This document shows positions 36,638 to 45,751 of a stretch of DNA of 64,000 nucleotides, piece after piece. A model generated the notes under the pieces. The model ran no database searches, was not told where the DNA came from, and saw nothing but the letters and a program-made list of their open reading frames with translations. The position numbers and the translations under genes are program-made. Position 1 is the first letter of the stretch. Every line of letters starts with the position of its first letter. Origin of the DNA: Corynebacterium freiburgense (lineage in GTDB: Bacteria > Actinomycetota > Actinomycetes > Mycobacteriales > Mycobacteriaceae); assembly GCF_030408815.1 (NCBI RefSeq), contig NZ_CP047355.1, positions 1,674,001-1,738,000 on the forward strand. Direction: 5' to 3'.

Positions 36638-38134
36638 ATGTCGATTCGACTGCAAAGAAAAACTTGGAACCGAGTAGTCGCTGGGACGGCGGCTTTGGTT
36701 TGTTCGTTGACCATTGCTGGATGTACCACCCCTGAAGAAGGCGGCGCCTCGGGAAGTGAACTTGGTGTCGCATTGCCATTTAAGCCTGTAGCATCACTGT
36801 CGCCTTTTTCTGATGACTCCGTATTGAATACCCGAATGGGTGTTGCTGAAACCCTGGTAACCCTGGATAAAGAAGGTAAGCCGACCCCTTGGCTCGCAGA
36901 ATCATGGGAAACCGTCGGCGATGACACTGTAGTGTTTAAACTGCGTAAAGACGTAAAGTTCCATGATGGTTCTGCATTCAATGGTGAAGCTGTTGCGAAT
37001 TCACTGCAGCAAGCTTTCCAAGCGGCTTCCCGCCCGAAAGGCCTTGGAAAAGTTGATTTGGAATTCAAGGCCACCGGCGAGCACGAGGTCACCGTAAAAG
37101 CTGCAAAAGCTGATCCTATTCTCGTGCAACGCTTTACTGATACCGGCACCGTCATTTTATCCAGTGCTGCATATAAGGGCGAAGCTCCATCCCCCAAAGG
37201 CACGGGAACGGGTCCGTTTGAACTCACTGATGTAAATGCGACCGAGGCAAAAGCAAAGGCATTCGCGGATTATTGGGGTGGTACTCCAAAACTTGAGCAA
37301 CTCAAGGTGCAATTCATTGAAGATGGTTCAGCCCGTGCAAATGCGGTTCGCACCGCAGAAGTGAATTTGGCGCAAGCAGTCCCATTGGCGCAATTGGGAG
37401 AATTGAGTGAACTTGAAAACCAATCCACTTTGCTTCCTCGTGGCGTCTACCTGCATTTAAACTCCAAAAAAGGTGCTTTCACCGATCCTAAAATGCGTGC
37501 CGCCGCAGTCGACGCCATTAAGAGCGATGTGATTGTGGAAAAGATATACGAAGGTCACGCAGATAAAGCTACGGGCAGTATTTTCAATGCCGACGCTACC
37601 TGGGCCAAGGACGCAAAATCTGCAAATTCCACCGATGGCAAAGCGGAGGCAAATAATAAAGAGATCCGCTTAGCCACATGGAATGAGCGACCAGAATTAC
37701 CGGAAGTTGCCTCTGTAATCGCCGACCAATTGCGCTCTGCTGGTTTCAAGGTCGATGTAGTTGTAACAGATTATGATTCGCTAGAGCAAGACCTTCTAGA
37801 AGGTAAGTTTGATGCAGTAATCGCTTCACGTAACTACCAATTCGGCGCCGCTGATCCAGTCAACTTCCTAAGCTCCGACTACACCTGCGAAGGATCGTAT
37901 AACCTTTCGCTCTACTGCAATGCTGAAGTAGACGCGGCCGTCGACAAGGCATTGAGCATCGCTGATACTGATAAGCGCTATGCCGAGGCAGCCAATATTG
38001 GCGCAATGATCGTCAAGGATAATGCGGTAGTTCCGCTAGCATTCGAGCATTCCATGCTCTCCTACAAGGACGTCAATTCATTGAATTTTGATCCCTTTGA
38101 ACGGCGCCTTATTACCAATGAAACTACCCGATAG
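36638..38134 (+). CDS. Family 5 extracellular solute-binding lipoprotein (NikA/CntA/DppA-like)
   Basis: The ATG at 36638, after GAAAGGAAC, gives a 498-residue lipoprotein with lipobox IAGC. The fold is solute-binding family 5: VAETLVTLDKEGKPTPWLAE near the start, VVFKLRKDVKFHDGSAFNG (the signature), then GTGTGPFEL. The segment NYQFGAADPVNFLSSDYTCEG replaces the usual WxxxxxDP element. Such proteins bind peptides, nickel or metallophore complexes. Its place in an operon with an MFS exporter and without peptidases makes a metal chelate plausible but unproven. Confidence 0.9.
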   Translation: MSIRLQRKTWNRVVAGTAALVCSLTIAGCTTPEEGGASGSELGVALPFKPVASLSPFSDDSVLNTRMGVAETLVTLDKEGKPTPWLAESWETVGDDTVVFKLRKDVKFHDGSAFNGEAVANSLQQAFQAASRPKGLGKVDLEFKATGEHEVTVKAAKADPILVQRFTDTGTVILSSAAYKGEAPSPKGTGTGPFELTDVNATEAKAKAFADYWGGTPKLEQLKVQFIEDGSARANAVRTAEVNLAQAVPLAQLGELSELENQSTLLPRGVYLHLNSKKGAFTDPKMRAAAVDAIKSDVIVEKIYEGHADKATGSIFNADATWAKDAKSANSTDGKAEANNKEIRLATWNERPELPEVASVIADQLRSAGFKVDVVVTDYDSLEQDLLEGKFDAVIASRNYQFGAADPVNFLSSDYTCEGSYNLSLYCNAEVDAAVDKALSIADTDKRYAEAANIGAMIVKDNAVVPLAFEHSMLSYKDVNSLNFDPFERRLITNETTR

Positions 38135-38179
38135 TATTCCCCCAAGCTCAAGAAACGTTTGAGGAGCGTTGATTTAGTA

Positions 38180-39928
38180 ATGCCGCAGCGAAACCATAGA
38201 ATTTTGCAAACGACGTGTACATCTTTGGCATTGTTTCTGTCTGCTGCGGCAATTACCGCAATCTTGCCTTTTTTAGGTAATCGCGATCTGGCAATGGCGG
38301 TGTTTCGGGCGCGGGAAGCGGAACGTACACCAGACCCAGAAATCCTTGAAGCAATTCGAAAAGAATTGCAACTACCAGCAACTCCGTTCGAAGGATTTAC
38401 TAGTTGGCTGGCGGGCGCCCTTCGCGGCGATTTCGGCGTCAGTTGGGTCGATCCTTCACGCAGTGCTATCGATGTTGCCCTTTCCGGCTTTGGAGTTTCT
38501 GCAACATTAGCTGGCCTTTCCACATCATTAGCCGTGGTACTGGCTTGGCTTTTGGCATGGCCCCGGTTTCGTGCCGTCGTACATGGCAAACCTTCCCGCA
38601 CTGGCGATATTGTTGGCATGGCAATTTTAGGGTCCATCCCGGAATTTGTATTAGCCGTAGTACTACTTGTACTTTTTGCGCTAAAATTTCAATGGTTTCC
38701 AGTAAGCGGATTTTCCTCTATACACCATATGGTTCTGCCAACATTAGCTATTGCGCTTCCTTCTGCGGGCCTTTTAGGAAGGGTTCTATTAATCACAATA
38801 GATGCGGTAGCTAAAGAAGAATGGGTCCGTGCTTGGCGGCTTAATAATGTACGCTCCCAGGTAATTTTCCGTGCAATTTCAAAACGCGCACTCGCGGTGC
38901 TTACCCCACAAATTGTATTGTTCTTTGCAGGCTCGTTGGCGTCGACAGCCCTTATTGAAACTACATTCAATATTGCCGGTATGGGGCGCACCGCCGTAGC
39001 TGCCGCTATTAGTAGGGACATCCCAGTGCTGCAGGTAATTGTCCTTACCGTAGTGATTCTTGGCATTGTATGTGGCATCCTCGCACAATGGGCACGCTGG
39101 CTGCTATTGCGCCCACTCCTTGGCTCGGATGCCGCCTACGCTCCATCTGCAACCGCCCGCAACTCCCGACCTCGCGGCACCATTGCATTCGCTCTGGTAA
39201 CGCTGCCTTTTCTGGCATTATTCTTAGTGCTATTGCTTACCGACGCCCCGCCGCTCGATATTACTCAACGCCTCGTGCCACCTTCAGCACCCCATATTTT
39301 GGGCACCGATCAGCTTGGCAGGGACCTCTTACTCCGACTAGCACACGGCGCAACATTGACTATTGGATTAGCAGTTCTGGTCACCGCTATCTGCGCCCTT
39401 ATCGGACTGGTGCTCGGTCTTATGGGCTCCTGGGCCAGCCGTATTGGCGATGCACTCAATGCCCTACCCGCCATTCTTATTGGCGTAATTCTCGCCGGTG
39501 TGTTTGGTGGCTCACAAACTACCGCCGCAATCGCCGTTATGCTCGTTGGCTGGATCCCACTAGCTTCCCATACCGCAGTCGTTGCCGCCGAAGCACGTAC
39601 TACCGGCTATTACCTTTGGGCCCAGTTGCAGGGCGCATCAATGTTCCGATTGATATGGTGGCATGTATTACCTACGGTGATTCCCGCTGTTATTCGACAC
39701 GCCGCTAGCCGGGTAGCCCATAACGCCTTGGCGCTTGCTGGCCTTGGCTTCCTAGGCCTTGGTGCGCCCCACGACTCCCCAGATTGGGGCGTCATCCTTT
39801 CCGAATCAATCCGCTATGCGGAGCGGGCACCTTGGATGATGCTTGCCCCCACCCTTCTACTTATGGCACTTGGTGTAGCAGCAGCATTAGCCACCGACAC
39901 CCGAATCACACTACGCTCGAAATCGTGA
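38180..39928 (+). CDS. Fused DppB–DppC-type double ABC permease
   Basis: One 582-residue chain contains both permeases that are normally separate. The N-terminal half (about 1–310) ends with the DppB-type EAA region, IAGMGRTAVAAAISRDIPVLQ-like sequence. The C-terminal half (about 320–582) has DppC hallmarks: LGTDQLGRDLLLRLAHG and LGFLGLGAPHDSPDWG. An ATG at 38180 is preferred; GAGGAG lies somewhat far upstream, and a TTG at 38159 is possible. The stop overlaps the following helicase start (GTGA). The fusion would hold the two halves in fixed stoichiometry. The specificity is that of the operon, unknown. Confidence 0.88.
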   Translation: MPQRNHRILQTTCTSLALFLSAAAITAILPFLGNRDLAMAVFRAREAERTPDPEILEAIRKELQLPATPFEGFTSWLAGALRGDFGVSWVDPSRSAIDVALSGFGVSATLAGLSTSLAVVLAWLLAWPRFRAVVHGKPSRTGDIVGMAILGSIPEFVLAVVLLVLFALKFQWFPVSGFSSIHHMVLPTLAIALPSAGLLGRVLLITIDAVAKEEWVRAWRLNNVRSQVIFRAISKRALAVLTPQIVLFFAGSLASTALIETTFNIAGMGRTAVAAAISRDIPVLQVIVLTVVILGIVCGILAQWARWLLLRPLLGSDAAYAPSATARNSRPRGTIAFALVTLPFLALFLVLLLTDAPPLDITQRLVPPSAPHILGTDQLGRDLLLRLAHGATLTIGLAVLVTAICALIGLVLGLMGSWASRIGDALNALPAILIGVILAGVFGGSQTTAAIAVMLVGWIPLASHTAVVAAEARTTGYYLWAQLQGASMFRLIWWHVLPTVIPAVIRHAASRVAHNALALAGLGFLGLGAPHDSPDWGVILSESIRYAERAPWMMLAPTLLLMALGVAAALATDTRITLRSKS

Positions 39929-42465
39929 ACCTCACTCAGATGCTGCCAGACCTCTCCGAGGTCCCCGAATCCTTATTCGATGAGTCTATTTTTGACTCCT
40001 TCTTAGCCTGGACTCGGGACCGCGGCATCTCCCTCTACCCAGCCCAAGAGGAAGCGGCATTAGGCATTCTTGCAGGTGATAACGTTATCCTGGCCACTCC
40101 AACTGGCTCCGGAAAATCTATGGTGGCCATTGCTGCACATTTTATTGCTATGGCACGCGGACAACGCTCGTTCTACACCGCTCCGATTAAAGCCCTTGTA
40201 AGCGAAAAATTCTTTGCTCTCTGCGATATTTTTGGCCCAGAATCTGTTGGGATGATGACCGGAGATGCCACTGTTAATGGCAATGCACCCATAATCTGTG
40301 CCACTGCAGAAATCGTGGCAAATATTTCGCTCCGCGATGGCACACAGGCCCAAATTGACCAAGTGGTTATGGACGAGTTCCACTACTATTCTGAACCTGA
40401 CCGCGGCTGGGCTTGGCAGGTCCCGCTCCTAGAATTACCTAAAGCACAATTTCTGCTTATGTCCGCCACCTTGGGCGACACTACCTTCCTTGAAAGAGAC
40501 CTTTCTGAACGCACGGGCCGCACAACAAATCTCGTTGCAGGCACTGAGCGACCTGTTCCACTCGAGTTTTCCTATGTGTATACACCTGTGCATGAAACAA
40601 TTGAAGATTTACTTAAAATCGGCAAAGTCCCCGTCTATGTTGTGCACTTTACGCAACGAGACGCAATCGAACGAGCTCAATCTTTAACCAGCCTCAAGAT
40701 CATTAATAGCGAGGAAAAGTACCGAATAGCTGAAGAAATCGGCGACTTCCGCTTTACCACTACTTTTGGCCGCACTCTTTCCGGATTACTCCGTAAAGGT
40801 ATCGGGGTACACCACGCTGGGATGCTGCCAAAATATCGCCGGCTAGTAGAAAAACTCTCCCAAACTGGACTACTCAAGGTCATTTGTGGCACCGACACAT
40901 TAGGTGTTGGGATTAATGTGCCTATACGAACAGTGCTTATGACCGGACTCACCAAATTCGATGGAACACGCCAACGAATGCTAAAGTCGCGTGAATTCCA
41001 CCAAATTGCAGGCCGCGCCGGCCGGGCTGGCTACGATACCGTAGGCACCGTAGTGATTGAAGCGCCCGAACATGAAATAGAAAACTTTAAGCTCCGGAAA
41101 AAAGCCGGGCAAGATCCAAAGAAGCTTAAAAAGCTCCGGAAAAAAGCCGCCCGACCTGGTGAAGTCACATGGACCGAAAATACATATGAGCGGCTGACAA
41201 ATGCAGAACCAGAGCAATTACAAAGCCAGTTCCGGATAAGCACATCCATGCTGCTTAATATTATTGCCCGGCCTGGGGACGGATATCAGCATCTAGAAAA
41301 ACTTCTCCGCAATAATCACGATTCCCGCGCAAAACAAAATAAAGATATCCTTACGGCGATCGAACTATTCCGCGGTTTGCTAGCCGCCGGCATTGTAAAA
41401 CGTGTGCCCGATGGCCCCGATCCAACTGGGCGCATTTACCATCTGACTGAAGAACTACAGCGCGATTTTGCACTCAATCAGCCGCTGGCACCTTTTGCCC
41501 TTGCCGCACTCGAACTCTTAGATAAAGAATCCGAAACATACACACTGGACGTAGTAAGCGTATTCGAAGCAATTCTCGACGACCCCCGCCAAGTACTGAT
41601 TGCACAGCAAAAGGCTGAGCGAGCCGAAGAAATCGCAGCGCTTAAAGCCGATGGCGTAGAATACCACGAGCGAATGGCTATTATTGAAGAAATCACATGG
41701 CCAAAACCACTCGAGGAGCTGCTCGAACAAGCATATGATACTTACGCTGAAGGGCATCCTTGGGTTAAGGAATTTGAGCTTTCACCGAAATCTGTAATTC
41801 GGAACATGATCGAACATGCCATGACATTTTCAGACCTTATTGCAACCTACGGTCTCGCCCGTGCTGAAGGTGTGGTCCTACGTTATCTCACTGATGCTTG
41901 GCGTACTCTCCAACATTCGATCCCCAAAGAATACGCCACCGAAGAGCTTGAAGATATTATCGTTTGGCTTGGTGAACTTGTACGACAGGTAGATTCCTCA
42001 CTGGTAGATGAATGGGCCCAAATGGCCGACCCTGATGCACCTATTTCCAAAGAAGATCTAGCCCGTGAGCTTGCTTTTGGCGTAGAGGATCCTACAGCTC
42101 TGTCCGCAAACCAACGGGCGTTTACCATCATGGTTCGCAATGCAATGTTTAGAATTGTGGAGCTATTCGCCTACGAAAAAGAAGAACAGCTTGCCGAATT
42201 AACTTCTTATTTGGATCAACCCTGTGATTTTGGTGCTGGCATGGATGCGTATTTCGATGAATACGCCGACATGGATACCGGACCAGCTGCACGTGGCCCA
42301 GAGTATTTTCGGCTGGAAAAGACCGGCCGCATGTGGAATGTACGCCAGATTCTTAAAGATCCAAATAACGATAATGCATTCGCATTTACCGGCACCGTTG
42401 ATTTGGATGCTTCTGATGCTGCTGGCGAAGTTCGGTTTGCAACCCTTAATTTCGAAGAAAACTAA
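39925..42465 (+). CDS. SKI2/Mtr4-like DEAD/DEAH-box RNA helicase with DUF3516
   Basis: The GTG at 39925 starts the 846-residue protein VNLTQMLPDLSEVPE and overlaps the permease stop by 4 bp; the upstream extension of the open frame is permease sequence in another frame. Helicase motifs: I ATPTGSGKSMVA, II MDEFHYY, III LMSATLGD, VI QIAGRAGRAGYD. The C-terminal half matches DUF3516. A role in RNA processing or decay is likely. It is a conserved backbone gene that now sits behind the accessory ABC operon and may be read through from it. Confidence 0.9.
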   Translation: MNLTQMLPDLSEVPESLFDESIFDSFLAWTRDRGISLYPAQEEAALGILAGDNVILATPTGSGKSMVAIAAHFIAMARGQRSFYTAPIKALVSEKFFALCDIFGPESVGMMTGDATVNGNAPIICATAEIVANISLRDGTQAQIDQVVMDEFHYYSEPDRGWAWQVPLLELPKAQFLLMSATLGDTTFLERDLSERTGRTTNLVAGTERPVPLEFSYVYTPVHETIEDLLKIGKVPVYVVHFTQRDAIERAQSLTSLKIINSEEKYRIAEEIGDFRFTTTFGRTLSGLLRKGIGVHHAGMLPKYRRLVEKLSQTGLLKVICGTDTLGVGINVPIRTVLMTGLTKFDGTRQRMLKSREFHQIAGRAGRAGYDTVGTVVIEAPEHEIENFKLRKKAGQDPKKLKKLRKKAARPGEVTWTENTYERLTNAEPEQLQSQFRISTSMLLNIIARPGDGYQHLEKLLRNNHDSRAKQNKDILTAIELFRGLLAAGIVKRVPDGPDPTGRIYHLTEELQRDFALNQPLAPFALAALELLDKESETYTLDVVSVFEAILDDPRQVLIAQQKAERAEEIAALKADGVEYHERMAIIEEITWPKPLEELLEQAYDTYAEGHPWVKEFELSPKSVIRNMIEHAMTFSDLIATYGLARAEGVVLRYLTDAWRTLQHSIPKEYATEELEDIIVWLGELVRQVDSSLVDEWAQMADPDAPISKEDLARELAFGVEDPTALSANQRAFTIMVRNAMFRIVELFAYEKEEQLAELTSYLDQPCDFGAGMDAYFDEYADMDTGPAARGPEYFRLEKTGRMWNVRQILKDPNNDNAFAFTGTVDLDASDAAGEVRFATLNFEEN

Positions 42466-42473
42466 CGACCATA

Positions 42474-42983
42474 ATGCAACTCCACAAGCCGCAGGCAGCA
42501 ATTTTTGACATGGATGGAACACTCTGCGATGTACGTTCGATTCGCTATTTCGTGACCGAAAATCCGAAGCATCGGAATTTCCACAAATTCCACAATGCGT
42601 CGATTGATTGTCCGGCACACCCAAAAGTTGTGCAACTATATAAACATCTCCAACAACAAGGGTTGGCTACCATTATTGTGACTGCCCGGACGAGTAATTT
42701 TTCATTCCTAACCAACCTTTGGTTACAAGAACAAGGTCTTACCCATAGTGGCTTATTTATGCGGGCGCGCAAAGATTCTCGGCCTGACCATGACATAAAA
42801 AAAGATTTACTGGCCGAAATATGCAAGCGTTTTACACCAGTCCTGGCAGTCGATGATCGCCCTCAAATAGCTGAGATTTGGCAAAACAATGGGATTTTTA
42901 CCGTCTTGGTCAGTGAAGAGGGTGAACTTAGTTACGCAGTCCCCGAAAACGAAATATCCCCCGTATTGAGTGACTATCTTTAG
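42474..42983 (+). CDS. HAD-family phosphatase (polynucleotide-kinase 3'-phosphatase-like)
   Basis: The 169-residue protein has HAD motif I FDMDGTLCD (nucleophile and acid Asp), motif II IVTART, and motif IV AVDDRPQIAEIW. It resembles the phosphatase domain of T4 polynucleotide kinase (PseT-like) without a kinase domain. It may remove phosphates from nucleic-acid ends or small substrates. It follows the RNA helicase by 8 bp, which suggests a shared RNA role (inference). Confidence 0.8.
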   Translation: MQLHKPQAAIFDMDGTLCDVRSIRYFVTENPKHRNFHKFHNASIDCPAHPKVVQLYKHLQQQGLATIIVTARTSNFSFLTNLWLQEQGLTHSGLFMRARKDSRPDHDIKKDLLAEICKRFTPVLAVDDRPQIAEIWQNNGIFTVLVSEEGELSYAVPENEISPVLSDYL

Positions 42984-42993
42984 CTCAATACGG
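42961..42993. terminator. Hairpin at the end of the HAD phosphatase gene
   Basis: CCGTATTGAG and CTCAATACGG form a perfect 10-bp stem overlapping the stop codon region. No T tract follows on the plus strand. It lies between convergent genes. Confidence 0.4.
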
Positions 42994-43038
42994 AGGGATT
43001 GTAGAAGATGCTCGCTGGGAGCATAAAGGACACGGACT

Positions 43039-43563
43039 TTAGCGTGCCGCTTCGATTTCTACTACTTGGGCAACACCAGTAATTGTTGCAGCAATACGGA
43101 CTGCTTCCCAGACCTGTTCTTTAGTTAAACCTTCTGCACGAACAGTATTGTCGTGAGCTACAGAGCAGTGTTCGCAGCCGTTAATCGTGGAAACAGCCAT
43201 GGACCAGAGTTCAAAGTCAGCCTTTTCCACGCCTGGCTTGGAAATAATATTCATCCGCAGACCAAACTTAACTTGAGCGTAATCATCGCCAAGCCAGTTT
43301 TTTGCACGGTAGGCAACATTATTCATAGCCATAACTGAAGCCGCGCCAAATGCCGCATTGATTGCCTCTTCAGACAGATATTGCTTTGCCTCATCCATGA
43401 TTTCGGAAAGCACAGCTTCATTTCGAGTTGCTGCGGCCGAAGCTAGGAACGTGCCCCAAAGCTGTTGCTCATTGAGCAGTGTAGAGCGTGAAAGCGTGCC
43501 CAGATTGAGCTTGAGGTCTTTGGCATACTCCGGAAGACTTGACTTGAGATTGTCCAGCGACAT
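43039..43563 (-). CDS. ahpD: Alkylhydroperoxidase AhpD
   Basis: The 174-residue protein has the redox pair C130 and C133 in [11 protein letters not shown], the same numbering as M. tuberculosis AhpD, with the neighbouring His that completes the relay. AhpD reduces AhpC, replacing the AhpF flavoprotein used elsewhere, and is itself recharged through lipoyl proteins. It lies 3 bp downstream of ahpC in one operon. Confidence 0.96.
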   Translation of the reverse strand: MSLDNLKSSLPEYAKDLKLNLGTLSRSTLLNEQQLWGTFLASAAATRNEAVLSEIMDEAKQYLSEEAINAAFGAASVMAMNNVAYRAKNWLGDDYAQVKFGLRMNIISKPGVEKADFELWSMAVSTINGCEHCSVAHDNTVRAEGLTKEQVWEAVRIAATITGVAQVVEIEAAR

Positions 43564-43566
43564 GAA

Positions 43567-44163
43567 TTACTTCAGACCTTCCTGCAATTCAGCAAACTTA
43601 TCGATGTTCTTGGTTGGGTCATTCTTTTGCCAGTTGCAGGCACAAACTTCTTCAGACTGCAGGGCATCAAGCACGCGCAATACTTCATCAACGTTACGGC
43701 CTACAGCATCTGGTGTCACAGATACAAATTGAATTACGCCATCGGGGTCAATAATGAAAGTAGCGCGATCGGCTACGCCATCAGCATTTTCAACACCAAG
43801 AGCCTTAATCAAATCATGTTTAATGTCCGAAAGAATTGGGAATGGAACTTCCTTTAATTCGGGATGGGTTGCACGCCAGTTGAAGTGGGAAAACTCGTTA
43901 TCGATCGACCCACCTAAAATCTGGGTATCACGATCTTGGAATTCCTCATCAAGCTTGCCGAAGGCTGCAATTTCCGTCGGGCAAACAAAGGTGAAGTCTT
44001 TAGGATAGAAGAACAGAACCAACCACTTACCTGGGTAAGTCTCATGGGTGATCGTCTCAAAATAGTCTTCCGGCTGGGTTGCCTTCACGTCATGCAAGTC
44101 GCCGCCTTTAAGAGCGGTGAGAGAAAACTCCGGTAACTTGTCGCCAATGGTCAGAAGAGCCAT
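43567..44163 (-). CDS. ahpC: Alkyl hydroperoxide reductase AhpC (peroxiredoxin)
   Basis: The ATG at 44163, preceded by AGGAGG, gives 198 residues. The peroxidatic Cys61 is in FTFVCPTEI, and the additional Cys residues C174 and C176 in EEVCACNWQ match the three-Cys M. tuberculosis AhpC exactly. It reduces organic peroxides, H2O2 and peroxynitrite in the cytosol with AhpD as electron donor. It is divergent from oxyR, whose product is the likely activator. Confidence 0.97.
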   Translation of the reverse strand: MALLTIGDKLPEFSLTALKGGDLHDVKATQPEDYFETITHETYPGKWLVLFFYPKDFTFVCPTEIAAFGKLDEEFQDRDTQILGGSIDNEFSHFNWRATHPELKEVPFPILSDIKHDLIKALGVENADGVADRATFIIDPDGVIQFVSVTPDAVGRNVDEVLRVLDALQSEEVCACNWQKNDPTKNIDKFAELQEGLK

Positions 44164-44318
44164 AAGGTGCCTCCTATAGACATCCAATTGAGTGTGAAGG
44201 ATTAGACCACAGTAGCGAATACGAACTGGGCCTGCCACGAGTATGCCTAGGCCACTACGAGTTTTCAAGAGGTTTCCCTTTTGTGTGACTGAAATAGAAA
44301 TAAGGTAAACCTATTTAA

Positions 44319-44337
44319 TTAGGCTAGCCGCACGTGA
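44319..44337. promoter_or_regulatory. Possible DtxR box in the ahpC–oxyR region
   Basis: TTAGGCTAGCCGCACGTGA agrees with the DtxR consensus TTAGGTTAGCCTAACCTAA at 14 of 19 positions, with a perfect left half. A second partial palindrome, AAGGT-AA-ACCTAT, lies just upstream. It would link peroxide defence to iron. Confidence 0.4.
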
Positions 44338-44412
44338 CAGCGCCATCCCCCTGTAGAGAAGTTATAAATAATCTTCGAAATTTACAAGTTTGCAACCAGT
44401 TTGAGATGAAAT

Positions 44413-44449
44413 CGAGGTAGAAACCTCGCTATTGAGCCAAATTGCTCAA
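44413..44449. repeat. Two adjacent perfect hairpins
   Basis: CGAGGT-AGAA-ACCTCG (44413–44428) is followed by TTGAGC-CAAATT-GCTCAA (44432–44449). They could fold in an RNA leader upstream of oxyR or mark a small RNA. Confidence 0.6.
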
Positions 44450-44735
44450 CAAAATACCTACCCCCACACCACACCCCATGACTGTGATTCAAAACATACT
44501 ATATATGTGCGTACATGTTAACTACATTGTTCCTTGTGGCCACTTTAACCACGAAACTCCAGCCAAAACCCATAATATGCAAGGCTTCACTGGCGCTTTC
44601 TATGTAATCGGATCGCAAAAAATTCATGTAGCAGTTCGCCTCTACATTCCGGCAAACTCGCTACATAATTGCTGCGTATGACCCAAAACAAAAAGAAATG
44701 TCACCGGCATTTTCGTATGCTACGTTTGCAGAGGC

Positions 44736-45668
44736 ATGAACAATAAAGAGTACCGACCAACGCTGGCCCAACTGCGCACGTTCGTAACCGTGGCAGAAAA
44801 TAGGCACTTCGGAAGTGCAGCGGCCAAACTATCTATTTCCCAACCCTCGCTCTCCCAAGCGCTCGCGGCATTGGAAAACGGGTTAGGTGTACAGCTTATC
44901 GAGCGATCGACTCGCCGAGTGATTGTGACACCAATCGGCGAATCCCTCCTACCGTTAGCGAAGGCAACGCTAGACGACGCCGACGCCTTCCTCGCCCATG
45001 CTCGTGGCGCTAAAGGCAGCCTTACCGGACCTTTGGCTATTGGCATGATTCCCACAATCGCGCCATATATCCTTCCGGCGTTTTTGCGGCTTACCGCCTC
45101 AGAGCTGCCTTCGCTTGAGCCGCGGATCGTCGAAAATCAAACGCGGTTGCTGTTAGAGCAGCTACGGGATGGGGCTATCGACGTCGCTGTAATGGCGATT
45201 CCATCGAATATTCCAGGTATGCAGGAAATACCCACCTATGACGAAAACTTTATTGTCGTCGTCCCGGAGGGGCACCCCTATGCCGGACGCAAAGACCTAA
45301 CGTTCAATGCGCTTCAAGACCTTAACCTGCTATTACTCGATGATGGACACTGCCTCCGTGACCAAGTCCTGGACCTTTGCAGGACTGCTGAGATTAGTAC
45401 GAGTTCGATCACTTCAAATGCCACCCGCGCATCAAGCCTTCCGACCGTGATTCAATGCGTCATTGGAGGCCTCGGCGCAACACTTGTTCCTCAAAGCGCC
45501 GTAAAAACCGAGTGCAATCGAGTCGGGCTTTCCACCGCAAGCTTTAGCCCTGAGGTCTCCGCACAACGGCAAATTGGTTTAGTGTTCCGAGCTTCATCTA
45601 TTCGCAGTGAAGAGTTCCAGCAGCTCGCCGACATTGTTCGGCGCGCTTACGAGGCGTCAAATATATAA
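44736..45668 (+). CDS. oxyR: Peroxide sensor OxyR (LysR family)
   Basis: The 310-residue LysR regulator has an N-terminal winged helix (LRTFVTVAENRHFGSAAAKL and SQPSLSQALAALE) and a sensor domain. The redox pair is C206 in LLLDDGHCLRD and C215 in VLDLCRT, spaced nine residues apart as in E. coli C199–C208. It should control the divergent ahpC–ahpD operon. The start at 44736 gives the family-typical short lead. Confidence 0.94.
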   Translation: MNNKEYRPTLAQLRTFVTVAENRHFGSAAAKLSISQPSLSQALAALENGLGVQLIERSTRRVIVTPIGESLLPLAKATLDDADAFLAHARGAKGSLTGPLAIGMIPTIAPYILPAFLRLTASELPSLEPRIVENQTRLLLEQLRDGAIDVAVMAIPSNIPGMQEIPTYDENFIVVVPEGHPYAGRKDLTFNALQDLNLLLLDDGHCLRDQVLDLCRTAEISTSSITSNATRASSLPTVIQCVIGGLGATLVPQSAVKTECNRVGLSTASFSPEVSAQRQIGLVFRASSIRSEEFQQLADIVRRAYEASNI

Positions 45669-45704
45669 AATCCCACGCACTTTATTGTTCGTGAGCTTTC
45701 ACCA

Positions 45705-45744
45705 GCCTGCCACTGGAGGTAATGCCCCGGCGGCAGGCCTTTTA
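45705..45744 (+). terminator. Terminator after oxyR
   Basis: GCCTGCC (45705–45711) pairs with GGCAGGC (45732–45738), followed by CTTTTAT. It lies between oxyR and the convergent membrane protein gene. Confidence 0.6.
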
Positions 45745-45751
45745 TCTGTAA

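Larger units (their letters stand above)
44164..44735. promoter_or_regulatory. ahpC–oxyR divergent control region
   Basis: The 572-bp gap is long for this pair. It holds a DtxR-like site (44319–44337), a GC-poor stretch and two adjacent perfect hairpins (44413–44428 and 44432–44449), then a C/A-rich segment. The one open frame on the plus strand has no ribosome site or recognisable sequence. OxyR sites are expected here but cannot be fixed by eye. Confidence 0.5.

Noticed and set aside
33946..39928. Prophage or integrative element next to tRNA genes
   Set aside because: No integrase, transposase or phage gene exists anywhere in the window, and the accessory blocks are far from the tRNA cluster.
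44442..44681. 79-residue plus-strand open frame between ahpC and oxyR
   Set aside because: No ribosome site, no domain, and it lies in a regulatory gap with biased C/A composition.
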